Source: Geothrix sp.
Lineage (GTDB): Bacteria > Acidobacteriota > Holophagae > Holophagales > Holophagaceae
Length of the DNA stretch: 64,000 bases
Assembly (NCBI GenBank): GCA_030681515.1
Contig: JAUXSE010000047.1
Span: 1-64,000 of the forward strand
Direction of reading: 5' to 3'
The position numbers and the translations under genes are program-made. The notes below the pieces were generated by a model that saw nothing but the letters and a program-made list of their open reading frames with translations, made no database searches and was not told where the DNA came from. Below, one piece after another: positions 8,090 to 16,907 of the stretch. Within the stretch, counting starts at the first letter, position 1. Each line of letters starts with the position of its first letter.

Positions 8090-8107
8090 ATGATCGCGGA
8101 GTTCTAA
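8072..8107 (+). repeat. Tandem 18-bp duplication at the HDOD-HDOD junction
   Basis: Two adjacent 18-bp units, ATGATCACGGAGTTTTAA (8072-8089, the end of the first HDOD gene) and ATGATCGCGGAGTTCTAA (8090-8107), differ at two positions. Each runs from ATG to TAA. The second encodes a five-residue frame, MIAEF, and abuts the ATG of the second HDOD gene, which itself begins ATGATCAC. Confidence 0.85.
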
Positions 8108-8971
8108 ATGATCACCCGGGAGCAGTTCATCTCGCGCCTGAAGGCCAAATCCCTTCCAAGCCTCCCCCTCACGGTGGTGGCCCTGGGCCAGGCCGTGCAG
8201 GACGAGCACTGCACCGTGGACCGCATCCTCGGCATCCTTTCGAAGGATCCCTCCCTGTCCGCCACCCTGCTGCGCCTGGCCCATTCGGCGCTCTATGCCG
8301 GTGAAGGCTCCGTCATGGATCTGCGCACCGCCGTGCTGCGCCTGGGCTTCGACGCCGTGGCCAACCTCGGCACCGGCGCCGCCGTCATCCGCACGCTGAA
8401 GGGCGGGACCCACCTCGACGCCCTGAAGCTGTGGCAGCACAGCGTGGCAGTGGGCCTCACCGCCAAGGGCATCTGTATCCTGGCCCGCCGCCATGGCCAG
8501 GCGGAAACCGCCTTCCTCACGGGCCTGCTCCACGACATCGGCAAGATCGCCCTGGATACCTGCTACCCCGAGGCCTACGCCACGGTCCTCCAGAAGGTGG
8601 CCGAAGGGGCGTTCTTCGTGGACGCGGAGCGCGAGGCGCTGGGCATGGATCACGCCGAGGCCGGCTCCCTCCTGGCGGCGGACTGGTCCTTCCCCCCGGC
8701 GATCGCCGAGGTGATCCGCGATCATCACGATCCCAAACCCGGGGACTTCCTGCCCAATCTGATCCATCTGGCCGATCTGCTGGTGCGCACCCGGATTCCC
8801 ATGGGCCCGGCGGACGCGCGCCTGATGGTGTCCCTGGACGAGCTGCCGGCCTTCAGGGCCGTCCTGGCGGGCGCCCTCCAGAAGGATCTGGATGTGGAAC
8901 GGCTGACCTTCTCCATTGACGACGAACTGGATCACGCCCTGGCCTTCGTCGAAGTGGCCTTCCAGGCCTGA
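8108..8971 (+). CDS. HDOD domain signalling protein (second of a tandem pair)
   Basis: 287 residues, HDOD domain: LPSLPLTVVALGQAVQDE, LSATLLRLAHSALYAG and TGLLHDIGKIALDTCYPE match the same blocks in the preceding gene. Overall divergence between the two is large, so this is an old duplication or two independent family members. The role is inferred to be regulatory, in the chemotaxis/kinase cluster. GAGTTCTAA directly precedes the ATG, so a GGAG within the duplicated unit may serve as ribosome-binding site. Confidence 0.9.
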   Translation: MITREQFISRLKAKSLPSLPLTVVALGQAVQDEHCTVDRILGILSKDPSLSATLLRLAHSALYAGEGSVMDLRTAVLRLGFDAVANLGTGAAVIRTLKGGTHLDALKLWQHSVAVGLTAKGICILARRHGQAETAFLTGLLHDIGKIALDTCYPEAYATVLQKVAEGAFFVDAEREALGMDHAEAGSLLAADWSFPPAIAEVIRDHHDPKPGDFLPNLIHLADLLVRTRIPMGPADARLMVSLDELPAFRAVLAGALQKDLDVERLTFSIDDELDHALAFVEVAFQA

Positions 8972-8977
8972 GGGACG

Positions 8978-10057
8978 ATGATGACGATCCGGATACTGGT
9001 GGTGGACGACAGCCCCTTCATGCGGAAATCCCTTCAGAAGATGCTGGAGGAGGCGCCGGATCTGCGGGTGGTGGCCACGGCGCGGGATGGCCTGGATGCC
9101 CTCGAAAAGATCCAGGAGCACAAGCCCGATATCGTCACCCTGGATATCGAGATGCCGCGCATGGACGGGCTCACCTGCCTGCGGAAGATCATGGCGGACC
9201 ACCCCATGCCGGTGCTGATGGTGTCCAGCCTCACCCAGGAAGGGGCCCAGGCCACCCTCGACGCCCTTTCCATCGGGGCCCTCGACTTCATCCCCAAAGA
9301 GAACAGCTTCGCCAGCCTGAGCATCCTGCAGATCCAGCACGATCTGCAGGAGAAGGTGCGCCGGCTGGCCACGAGCCCCCGTTTCCACAGGCCGCCGCCG
9401 GCCCCATCGGCGGGCCGGCCCGCGACCTCGGCCAAGCCGCCCGCGCCACCGCCCCCCTCGGGTGCCGGGCTGGGATCCTCTCCCCAGGCGGAACTTCTGG
9501 TGATCGGCAGTTCCACCGGCGGCCCCAGGGCCCTGCAGGACATCCTTCCGGCCCTTCCGGCCAACCTGCCCGTGCCCTGCCTCATCGTCCAGCACATGCC
9601 GAGCACCTTCACCCGGCCCTTCGCCGATCGCCTGGACGGCCTTTGCCAGGTGCACGTGAAGGAGGCCGAGCAGGGCGAGCCGCTCCAGGCCGGCACGGTC
9701 TACATCGCCCCCGGCGGCATCCACATGACCTATGGAGCCCGGGGTCCGAAGGGCTGCATCGACCTGAGCCCCGAGCCCCTGTCCTCCCTGCATCGGCCCA
9801 GCGTGGACGTGCTGTTCCTGAGCGTGTCGGAATTGTTCCGGGGCCAGGTGCTGGCGGGGATCCTCACCGGCATGGGCGCGGACGGCGCCAAGGGCATGGA
9901 ACAGCTGAAGCGGAAGGGAGCCCACACCCTCGCCGAATCCGAAGAATCCTGCGTGGTGTACGGCATGCCCCGCGCCGCCGTGGAGCGGGGCTGCGTGGAT
10001 ATCATCGCCCCCCTGGCCGATATCCCCGGCCATCTGCGCCGCCACTTCAGGTTGTAA
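8978..10057 (+). CDS. cheB: Chemotaxis response regulator protein-glutamate methylesterase CheB
   Basis: 359 residues. The N-terminal receiver domain has acidic pair D10/D11, phospho-acceptor D56 in VTLDIEMPRMDGL, and a proline-rich linker at about 125-165. The C-terminal methylesterase domain shows IGSSTGGPRALQ (catalytic Ser), LIVQHMPSTFTRPFADRL (catalytic His) and ILTGMGADGAKGM (catalytic Asp). It removes receptor methyl groups or deamidates glutamines, opposing CheR. It lies 6 bp after the second HDOD gene and overlaps the next gene by one base (TAATG). Confidence 0.96.
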   Translation: MMTIRILVVDDSPFMRKSLQKMLEEAPDLRVVATARDGLDALEKIQEHKPDIVTLDIEMPRMDGLTCLRKIMADHPMPVLMVSSLTQEGAQATLDALSIGALDFIPKENSFASLSILQIQHDLQEKVRRLATSPRFHRPPPAPSAGRPATSAKPPAPPPPSGAGLGSSPQAELLVIGSSTGGPRALQDILPALPANLPVPCLIVQHMPSTFTRPFADRLDGLCQVHVKEAEQGEPLQAGTVYIAPGGIHMTYGARGPKGCIDLSPEPLSSLHRPSVDVLFLSVSELFRGQVLAGILTGMGADGAKGMEQLKRKGAHTLAESEESCVVYGMPRAAVERGCVDIIAPLADIPGHLRRHFRL

Positions 10058-10932
10058 TGCTGTCCCCCGCCATCCTGGGATCCCTGAGGATTCCGGCCAC
10101 CGCGGCACCGTTGGCCCCGGCGCTGTTCAACGCTGTCATGGGCCAGACCGTGGAAGCCACGCTGGAAGCCATCCTTCCCGAAGGGCTGCTCCTGCGCCTC
10201 GCGGATGGGAAGTCCCTGCAGGCCCAGGGCAGCCTGCCCTTCCCGCCCGGCAGCACCCTCACCCTGAAGGCCCTGCCGCTGCCGGAGGGAGCCGGGGTGC
10301 GCCTGCAGGTGATCCGCGCGACCCCGCCTCCCAGCCCGGCCCTGCTGGCCCCGCTGGTCCTGGGCGAGGCGGCCCCGCTGATGGCCCGGCTCCAGTCCGG
10401 CGGAGATCCGTCGCCCCTCGCGGTCCTGCTCCGCAGTCTCGTCCAGGCCGGCCTGGCCGTCGCCGAACAGCCGGAGGCCTGGTCCGCCTGGATGAAGGCG
10501 GCCATGAAGACCCTGGCGGATCCCGCCGCCTCCCCGGCGGAATCCACCTTCCACCGGCTCCAGGCCAAGGAGGGTACGGGCTGGTTCGAACTGCCCCTGC
10601 CCTGGGCTCCCGGGGTCGAACCCATGCGGATCTGGATCGAGGGGGATCGGGATCCGGCGGGCTGCGCATCCGAAACCGTGCATCGCGTGTTCCTGAGCGT
10701 CCCCTTCAGCGCCCTCGGCGATGTCCGGCTGGGATTGGAACAGCGCGATTCGGGACTGAGGGTCCGGCTGTGGCTCCAGGATCCCGGCCAGGTCGCGGCG
10801 CTCTCCGCCGGCCTCGAAGCGGAACTGGGCTCCCTGGGACGGCCCGTGGATCTCCAGGTGCTCGCCCTGCCCCCGGGCGCCCCCGATCTCCGGGCCCTCG
10901 CGGGGGGCTCCCCCCTCCAGGCCATGGGGTGA
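10057..10932 (+). CDS. FliK-like (hook-length control C-terminal domain) protein
   Basis: 291 residues. The N-terminal part (GQTVEATLEAILPEGLLLRL, then FPPGSTLTLKALPLPEGAGV) resembles the small beta domain seen in many FliK-related hypothetical proteins. The C-terminal part (SALGDVRLGLEQRDSGLRVR, then a helix with AALSAGLEAELGSLG) resembles the FliK/Flg_hook domain, which interacts with the flagellar export gate. The identification is structural in style, without an invariant motif. Start ATG at 10057 overlaps the cheB stop, so translation is probably coupled. Confidence 0.55.
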   Translation: MLSPAILGSLRIPATAAPLAPALFNAVMGQTVEATLEAILPEGLLLRLADGKSLQAQGSLPFPPGSTLTLKALPLPEGAGVRLQVIRATPPPSPALLAPLVLGEAAPLMARLQSGGDPSPLAVLLRSLVQAGLAVAEQPEAWSAWMKAAMKTLADPAASPAESTFHRLQAKEGTGWFELPLPWAPGVEPMRIWIEGDRDPAGCASETVHRVFLSVPFSALGDVRLGLEQRDSGLRVRLWLQDPGQVAALSAGLEAELGSLGRPVDLQVLALPPGAPDLRALAGGSPLQAMG

Positions 10933-10936
10933 GGCG

Positions 10937-12898
10937 ATGAGCACCTTCCCCCTCCCGCAGCCCCTGCCTGGCAGCGCATCGCCCGTCCCCCCACCGCCCC
11001 GCTGGCGGCGACCCCATCCCTTCGCCCTGGTGGGTGGCTACTGGGCCGCCTTCATCCTCCTCCACCTCGGCGCCACGGCCCTGCATTCCCGGGATGGCGC
11101 GTTCCTCTGGTACTTCCCGGCGGCCCTGAGCGTGGCGCTGCTGCTGATCCTCGGGCCGAGGTACCTCCCCGCCGTGATCCTCGCGCCCCTGCCCGTGGAT
11201 CTGTGGCTCAGACCCCTGGGCCTGCCGGCCTGGACCATCCTCGGGATGGCGGTGTCCTTTGCCTGCGGCCACGCCCTGGCGGTGATGGCCTTCCGCCGGG
11301 CCCGGCTCTCCCCCCGGCTGCGCCGGAACAAGGATGTGGCCGGGTTCCTGGCCCTGGCCTTCCTGGGCCCGCTGCTGGCGGCCCTGCCCGCCTACCTTCT
11401 GCTGCGGGGCTCCGGCGCCCTGCCCGCCCACCAGCTCATGGAAGCCGCCCGGACCAGCCTCCTCAGTGACGCCCTGGGCGTGCTGACCCTGGGACCGGTC
11501 CTGCTGCTATGGGTCCGGCCCCTCCTCAGCCTCGGGTGGCGGGCCCGGCCAGGGTGCCTCCCCTCCTTCCGCCCCCTGGAATTCCTGCTCCAGTGCGCCG
11601 GGCTCGCCCTGGCCGCGCTTGTGGTGGCGCGGTTCAGCGAACCGGGCACCCTCCATCTGAAATACCTGCTCTTCCTGCCCCTGTTCTGGATGGTCGTGCG
11701 GGGCGGGATGCGTGCGGCCAGCCTCGGGTTCCTGGTCCTGAGCCTGGCCCTGACCCTCACCCTCCTCCAGGGCGGCCCCACAGCGGACGCCATCCCCGGC
11801 ATCCAGGCCTTCCTGATGATGCTGTTCGGCGCGGCGCTCTTCCTGGGTTCCGCCGTGGATGCCCATGACCTGGCCCTGGACCTCCGTGACCGGGGCGCCC
11901 GCCGCCTGAACCAGCTGGTGGCGGGCACCGGCGCCATCCCCTGGGAGATGGATCTGGAAACGGGGCGCTGCGGCTACCTGGGCCCCGGGATCGAAGCCCT
12001 CCTCGGATGGCCCCAGGAGGCTTGGCGGAAGCAGCCCTTCTGGGGCGAGGTGATGCATCCGGACGATCAGCATGCCTTCCTCCGGTTCCTCCTTGATGTG
12101 AGCCGTCCCGGCGGCCACCACCAGCTCGAGTTCCGCCTCCGGACCCCCGAGGGCGGAGAACACTGGGTCCGGGCCGCCGGGGGCCTGGATCCGGGGCATG
12201 CCCAGGGCCGCGTGATGGGGTTCCTCTTCGATATCCACGCCCACAAGCGGGCCGAGGAGAACGCCCTCCGCGCCTCCCTGGACCAGAAGGATCTGCTGCT
12301 CCGGGAGATCCACCACCGGGTGAAGAACAACCTCCAGGTGGTGTCAAGCCTGCTCCGCCTCCAGGCCTCCACCCTGGAGGATCCCGCCCTCCGCCGGGCC
12401 CTGCAGGAGGCCCAGGAACGAATCCACGCCATCGCCCTCATCCATCAGAAGCTCAAGCACGCCCCCGATTTCTCCCGCCTGGACCTGCCCGGATATGTGC
12501 GGACCCTGGTTGAACGCCTGGTGCGAAGCTACGCCAGCGTCCCGGCCCTCATTGATCTCCAGGTGCGCGTGGCCGATGTGGAGATGGGTCCCGATGCCCC
12601 GGTGCCCCTGGGCCTCATCCTGAACGAACTGGTGGCCAATGCCCTCCAGCACGCCTTCCCCCCCGGCCAGGGCGGGAGCCTGGATATCGAGATCGCACCG
12701 GATGAACGGGGATGGATCGCCCTTCGCGTGGCGGATTCGGGCCAGGGCCTGCCGGAATCCGTGGATCTGGACCGGGGCGGGCTGGGATTCCAGCTGGTGC
12801 AGGCCCTGACCGATCAATTGGGAGGGACCCTGGAGCTGGAGCGGCGCCGGGGGGCCTCCTTCCTCATCCGTTTCCCACCCACCCCCCGGCACCCATGA
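10937..12898 (+). CDS. Membrane sensor histidine kinase (MASE1-like, PAS, HisKA_2)
   Basis: 653 residues. About residues 30-300 form an array of hydrophobic segments with a MASE1-like first loop (LWYFPAALSVALLLILGPRY). A PAS domain spans about 325-435 (EVMHPDDQHAF). The phosphorylation region is EIHHRVKNNLQVVSSLLRLQ (about 455), the HisKA_2/HWE type. The ATPase has LNELVANALQHAF (N box) and ADSGQGLPESVDL, and ends LGGTLELERRRGASFLIRFP. The input signal is unknown. It overlaps the following hybrid kinase by ATGA, so the two are probably made together and may act in one relay. Confidence 0.9.
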   Translation: MSTFPLPQPLPGSASPVPPPPRWRRPHPFALVGGYWAAFILLHLGATALHSRDGAFLWYFPAALSVALLLILGPRYLPAVILAPLPVDLWLRPLGLPAWTILGMAVSFACGHALAVMAFRRARLSPRLRRNKDVAGFLALAFLGPLLAALPAYLLLRGSGALPAHQLMEAARTSLLSDALGVLTLGPVLLLWVRPLLSLGWRARPGCLPSFRPLEFLLQCAGLALAALVVARFSEPGTLHLKYLLFLPLFWMVVRGGMRAASLGFLVLSLALTLTLLQGGPTADAIPGIQAFLMMLFGAALFLGSAVDAHDLALDLRDRGARRLNQLVAGTGAIPWEMDLETGRCGYLGPGIEALLGWPQEAWRKQPFWGEVMHPDDQHAFLRFLLDVSRPGGHHQLEFRLRTPEGGEHWVRAAGGLDPGHAQGRVMGFLFDIHAHKRAEENALRASLDQKDLLLREIHHRVKNNLQVVSSLLRLQASTLEDPALRRALQEAQERIHAIALIHQKLKHAPDFSRLDLPGYVRTLVERLVRSYASVPALIDLQVRVADVEMGPDAPVPLGLILNELVANALQHAFPPGQGGSLDIEIAPDERGWIALRVADSGQGLPESVDLDRGGLGFQLVQALTDQLGGTLELERRRGASFLIRFPPTPRHP

Positions 12899-14817
12899 CC
12901 CCCGCCCAGATCCTGATCGTCGAGGACGAGGCCATCGTGGCCATGGATCTCAAGCTGCACCTCCAGGACCTGGGGTACGGCGTAGCCGCGCTCGCCGCCA
13001 GCGGCGAGGAGGCCCTGGCCCTGGCCTCCCGCCTGAGGCCCGGCCTCGCGCTCATGGACATCTCGCTGGGATCAGGCATGGATGGCATCGAGGCCGCCCG
13101 GCGGCTCCAGGCCATGGGCGTGCCCGTCGTGTTCCTCACGGCCTTCGCCGACGAGACGACCCTGGCCCGGGCCAAGGAAAGCGGCCCCTACGGCTATCTC
13201 CTGAAGCCCTTCGACGAACGCACCCTCCACTCTACCATCGAGATGGCCCTGTACCGGCACCGCATGGAGCGGGAGCTGAAGGCCAGCGAATCCCGCCTCC
13301 GCGCCATCATCGAGCACGCCATTGACCTGGTGGTGATCCTCGACACGTCCGGATTGGTGTCCTACAGCAGCCCCGCCGCCGGGAGGCTCCTCGGATACGA
13401 GATCGGCGAACGGATCGGAACCCCCGCCCTCGATCTGGTCCATCCCGAGGACCGGGAGATCTGCGCGCAGACCCTCGCGGAGATCCTGCGGCACCCAGGA
13501 GAGTCCATCACCATCGAGATCCGCGTGATGCACAAGGACGGCACGCCGAGGCTCATGGAGGCGGTCTCCCACAATGCCCTTGAGGTTCCCGGCGTCCACG
13601 GCATCGTCGTGAACGCCCGCGATATCACCGAGCGGCGGCAGGCGGAGCTGGATCGCCAGCGGATGGACGCGAAGGTCCAGCAGGCCCAGAAGCTCGAAAG
13701 CCTGGGCGTGCTGGCCGGCGGCATCGCCCACGATTTCAACAACCTGCTCATGGGCATCATGGGGCACGCCGGCCTGGCCCTCATGGAGTCCGGGATCGAG
13801 CCGGGCATGCGCCGGCGCCTTCAGCAGATCGAGGTGGCCGCCACCCGCGCCGCGGATCTCACCAACCAGCTGCTGGCCTATTCCGGGCGCGGCAAGTTCC
13901 ATGTGGAGCCCCTTTCCCTTTCGCGCCTGGTGGACGAGATGGAGAACCTCCTGGAAACCGTCATCACCAAGAAGGCCCTCATCGAGCACCGCCACGCGCC
14001 GGATCTGCCGCCCATCGAAGGGGACGCCACCCAGATCCGCCAGGTGGTCATGAACCTGATCACCAACGCCTCCGACGCCCTGGGCGACCGCAGCGGCCGG
14101 ATCACCGTCACCACCGGGACCATGGAAAGCGGGCCCCTCACCCCCTGCCTGGCGGGCACGCCGCCGGATGGAGAGGCGGTCTTCCTGGAGGTGGCCGATA
14201 CGGGAGCCGGCATGGACCCGGACACGCTCCAGCGGATCTTCGACCCCTTCTTCACCACCAAGTTCACCGGCCGGGGCCTGGGGTTGGCCGCGGTCCTCGG
14301 CATCATGCGGGGCCATCGCGGCGCCGTGCAGGTGATCACCCGGCCCGGCCACGGCACCAGCTTCAGACTGCTGTTCCCGCGCTCGGACCGGGCCGCGGGG
14401 CAGGACACTCTGGAGGGCCAGCCTGCCCGGGCCTACCAAAGCCAGGGCGCCATCCTGGTGGTGGATGACGAGGAATCCGTGCGAAGCGTCGCCACCGCCA
14501 CCCTCGAGCGCTGCGGGTTCACGGTCCTTACCGCCACCCATGGCCGCGATGGGCTGGGGATCTACCGCGAGCAGGCCGCGGCGATCCGGGCCATCGTCCT
14601 CGACCTCACCATGCCCGTCATGGGCGGCGATGAAGTCCTGCAAGAGCTCCGCGCCGGTGAGGCCCCGGGAGCGACGGTCCCCGTGCTGCTTTCCAGCGGC
14701 TACAGCAGCGCCGAGGTGGCCGGCAACCTCCAGCGCCACGGCCCCCTGCACTTCCTGCAGAAGCCCTACAGCCCCGGCGACCTCATCTCGAAGATCCGGA
14801 GCTGCCTCGGGGAGTGA
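12895..14817 (+). CDS. Hybrid sensor: REC-PAS-HisKA-HATPase-REC
   Basis: 640 residues, no membrane segments. An N-terminal receiver ([15 protein letters not shown], acceptor Asp in [20 protein letters not shown]) is followed by PAS (about 140-250), HisKA with [19 protein letters not shown] (about 280-300), HATPase ([41 protein letters not shown]) and a second receiver ([13 protein letters not shown], acceptor in [14 protein letters not shown]). The upstream HisKA_2 kinase may phosphorylate the first receiver, which would let that kinase control this one. That link is inference from the four-base gene overlap. Confidence 0.92.
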   Translation: MTPAQILIVEDEAIVAMDLKLHLQDLGYGVAALAASGEEALALASRLRPGLALMDISLGSGMDGIEAARRLQAMGVPVVFLTAFADETTLARAKESGPYGYLLKPFDERTLHSTIEMALYRHRMERELKASESRLRAIIEHAIDLVVILDTSGLVSYSSPAAGRLLGYEIGERIGTPALDLVHPEDREICAQTLAEILRHPGESITIEIRVMHKDGTPRLMEAVSHNALEVPGVHGIVVNARDITERRQAELDRQRMDAKVQQAQKLESLGVLAGGIAHDFNNLLMGIMGHAGLALMESGIEPGMRRRLQQIEVAATRAADLTNQLLAYSGRGKFHVEPLSLSRLVDEMENLLETVITKKALIEHRHAPDLPPIEGDATQIRQVVMNLITNASDALGDRSGRITVTTGTMESGPLTPCLAGTPPDGEAVFLEVADTGAGMDPDTLQRIFDPFFTTKFTGRGLGLAAVLGIMRGHRGAVQVITRPGHGTSFRLLFPRSDRAAGQDTLEGQPARAYQSQGAILVVDDEESVRSVATATLERCGFTVLTATHGRDGLGIYREQAAAIRAIVLDLTMPVMGGDEVLQELRAGEAPGATVPVLLSSGYSSAEVAGNLQRHGPLHFLQKPYSPGDLISKIRSCLGE

Positions 14818-14845
14818 GAGTTGGCGGTCAATCAGGGATAAAAGC

Positions 14846-15013
14846 GCTGGTCACGGAAGACACGGAAGAAAGCTGGAAACCACGGAACACTGCATAGGCG
14901 CCCGCTTCAACAGCACGGGCCTCATCCCCGGGGGCGCCGATGGCGGGCCCGTGCGGCGATGGCCACGGCCCCTTCTGCGTCTTCCGTGGAATTCCGTGTC
15001 TTCTGTGACCAGC
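14846..15013. repeat. CACGGAAGA word-array inverted repeat in a convergent gap
   Basis: Left arm 14846-14890: GCTGGT, two CACGGAAGA units, then AAAGCTGGAAACCACGGAAC. Right arm 14973-15013: GCGTCTTCCGTGGAATTCCG and on to GACCAGC, complementary to the left. It fills the 222-bp gap between the hybrid kinase and lpxD, which face each other. The interior (about 80 bp) has a GGCCCGTGC/GCACGGGCC-type stem and no gene. Confidence 0.82.
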
Positions 15014-15039
15014 CATTTCTTCAAGGGTGGCCCGGAGGC

Positions 15040-16041
15040 TCAGCCCTTCCGCAGCTGCTTCATGAACCGCGGCAGGCGGTTCAGGGCGGCCTGGGCCTCG
15101 GTCCATTCCCGGTGGGGGCGCGCCGGGAAGCCGGTGACGAAGCTGCCCTCGGGCAGGCTCTTGGCCACCACGCTGTTGCCGCCCACCACGCTGCGGCTGC
15201 CGATCTCGATGTGGCCCACCACGCCCACCTTGCCCGCCAGCGTGACGTAGTCGCCCAGCCTGGTGGAACCGCTGATGCCCGTCTGGCTCACCAGCAGGCA
15301 GTGCTTCCCCACCTGCACGTTGTGGCCCACCTGCACCTGGTTGTCTATCTTGGTGCCCTCGCCGATGCGCGTGGGGCCGAGGACGCCCCGGTCAATGCAG
15401 ACGCAGGCGCCGATCTCCACATCGTCGCCCACTTCCACCCAGCCCACCTGGGGGATCTTGGCGTGGCGGCCCTCCATCAGCACGTAGCCGTAGCCATCGC
15501 TGCCCACCACCGAGTTCGCGTGAATGGCCACGCGGTTCCCCAGCCGCGTCCGGCGGTACAGCACCGCGCCGGAAAACAGCTCACAACCGTCGCCCAGCGC
15601 GCAGTCCTCGCCAATGTGGACGCCCGGGTGCAGGACACAGCCCTTCCCCAGCACGGTACGGGCGCCCACCGTGGCGCTGGGCGCGAGGCGGCAGCCCTCC
15701 CCAAGCACCGCCGTGGGGTGCACCGGCGCCGCGCCCCAGGCGGGTTCTGGCTCCGGGTGCAGCCAGCCGATGGCCTGGGCAAAGGCCCCGTAGGGATGCT
15801 GCACCCGCAGGACGGGGTGGTCGCCCAGGTCCACCGTGGCCTCCACGAGGATCAGGCCGGCGGCGCTCTCCCGCGCCTTGGCCGCGTACTTGGGGTTGGC
15901 GAGGAAGCTCACGGATCCAGCGCCCGCCTCCTCCAGGGGCTTTACTTCGGAAATGACGCGATCCGGGGGACAATGCTCGAGAACGCCGCCCAGACGTTCG
16001 GCCAGATCCTGCGCGGTCAGGGTCACCAGGGTCCGGGACAT
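15040..16041 (-). CDS. lpxD: UDP-3-O-acylglucosamine N-acyltransferase LpxD
   Basis: 333 residues. The N-terminal uridine-binding domain (SVSFLANPKYAAKA) is followed by left-handed beta-helix hexapeptide repeats from about residue 105 (VHPTAVLGEGCRLAPSATVG and many more) and a C-terminal helix (FMKQLRKG). The catalytic His is in IDNQVQVGHNVQVGK. It adds the second acyl chain in lipid A synthesis, so the cell should make lipopolysaccharide. No other lpx gene lies beside it. Start ATG at 16041 with GGAGGCTC-like sequence on the leader side. Confidence 0.96.
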   Translation of the reverse strand: MSRTLVTLTAQDLAERLGGVLEHCPPDRVISEVKPLEEAGAGSVSFLANPKYAAKARESAAGLILVEATVDLGDHPVLRVQHPYGAFAQAIGWLHPEPEPAWGAAPVHPTAVLGEGCRLAPSATVGARTVLGKGCVLHPGVHIGEDCALGDGCELFSGAVLYRRTRLGNRVAIHANSVVGSDGYGYVLMEGRHAKIPQVGWVEVGDDVEIGACVCIDRGVLGPTRIGEGTKIDNQVQVGHNVQVGKHCLLVSQTGISGSTRLGDYVTLAGKVGVVGHIEIGSRSVVGGNSVVAKSLPEGSFVTGFPARPHREWTEAQAALNRLPRFMKQLRKG

Positions 16042-16055
16042 GGAGGCTCCTCAGC

Positions 16056-16094
16056 AGTCTTCAGTCTTCAGTCTTCAGTCTTCAGTTTCCAGTC
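16056..16094. repeat. AGTCTTC heptamer array between lpxD and lgt
   Basis: Four perfect head-to-tail copies of AGTCTTC (16056-16083) are followed by a fifth degenerate copy, AGTTTCC (16084-16090), and AGTC. The array fills most of the 71-bp gap between two divergent starts, so it lies in the promoter/leader space of both genes. Unlike the convergent-gap arrays it has no complementary arm. Confidence 0.9.
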
Positions 16095-16112
16095 ATCCGT
16101 TCGGAATCCATC

Positions 16113-16907
16113 ATGCATCCTGTCCTGTTCGAGATCGGTTCGTTTCCCCTGGGCACCTACGGGCTGCTGCTGGCCATCGCGTTCTTCGCGGGCACGGCCC
16201 TGGCCCAGCGGCAGGCGAAGCTGGACGGGCTGGCCCCGGCGGCCATCACGGACCTGGCCATCGCCATGCTCATCTCGGGCATCGTGGGCTCGAAGCTCCT
16301 GATGGTGGTGGTGAATCTCATCAACGGCGATCCGCTGCGCGAGGTCTTCTCCCTGGCCACCCTGCGGGCCGGGGGCGCCATCCACGGGGGAGTCATTGCC
16401 GCCGCAGCGGTGTTCTTCTGGAAGCTCCGCAAGGGCCAGGGCCTGCCCCTGCGGCTCACCGGCGACGCCATCGTGGCCGGCGTGGCCCTGGGCCAGGCCA
16501 TCGGGCGGCTGGGGTGCTTCTCCGCCGGCTGCTGCTACGGCACCGAAAGCCATGCGTCCTGGGCCGCCACCTTCACGGATCCCATCGCCCACGCCTTCAG
16601 CGGCACGCCCCTGGGCATCCCCCTCCATCCCGTCCAGCTCTACAACACCCTCGCCAACCTCGCGGTGATGGCGATCCTGCTGCTGGCCCGCCCCAAGCGG
16701 GCCTTCCAGGGCCAGGTCTTCGCCCTCTACTTCCTGGTGGAGGGCCTGGGCCGCGTCATCACGGAAACCTGGCGGGGCGACGTGGACCGCGGCACCGGCT
16801 GGCTGGGCTGGGCCTGGCTCAGCACGGGGCGCCTCACGGGCCTCGCCTTCATGTTGCTGGGTCTGGGCCTGTGGTTGGCCTGGAGCCGGCGTAAGGAGTC
16901 CAAGTGA
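16113..16907 (+). CDS. lgt: Prolipoprotein diacylglyceryl transferase (Lgt), GCCYG variant
   Basis: 264 residues with about seven membrane segments. The conserved loop RAGGAIHGGVI (about residue 90) contains the essential HGG, and ALGQAIGRLGCFSAGCCYGT (about 130) replaces the enterobacterial GRIGNFxNGE signature. The Cys-rich GCCYG form is common in several non-enterobacterial Lgt proteins. The enzyme moves diacylglycerol from phosphatidylglycerol to the lipobox Cys of prolipoproteins; a lipoprotein of this type is encoded at 44480-45031. Its TGA overlaps the GTG of the next gene. Confidence 0.9.
   Translation: MHPVLFEIGSFPLGTYGLLLAIAFFAGTALAQRQAKLDGLAPAAITDLAIAMLISGIVGSKLLMVVVNLINGDPLREVFSLATLRAGGAIHGGVIAAAAVFFWKLRKGQGLPLRLTGDAIVAGVALGQAIGRLGCFSAGCCYGTESHASWAATFTDPIAHAFSGTPLGIPLHPVQLYNTLANLAVMAILLLARPKRAFQGQVFALYFLVEGLGRVITETWRGDVDRGTGWLGWAWLSTGRLTGLAFMLLGLGLWLAWSRRKESK

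Noticed and set aside
7124-10108. A 994-codon open frame on the minus strand over cheR-cheB
   Set aside because: Same reason: a complement of the HDOD and cheB genes, with low-complexity composition and no recognisable motif.
16056-16094. Phase-variable coding repeat in lgt or lpxD
   Set aside because: The array lies outside both coding regions: before the lgt ATG (16113) and after the lpxD ATG (16041). Only promoter or leader effects are possible.
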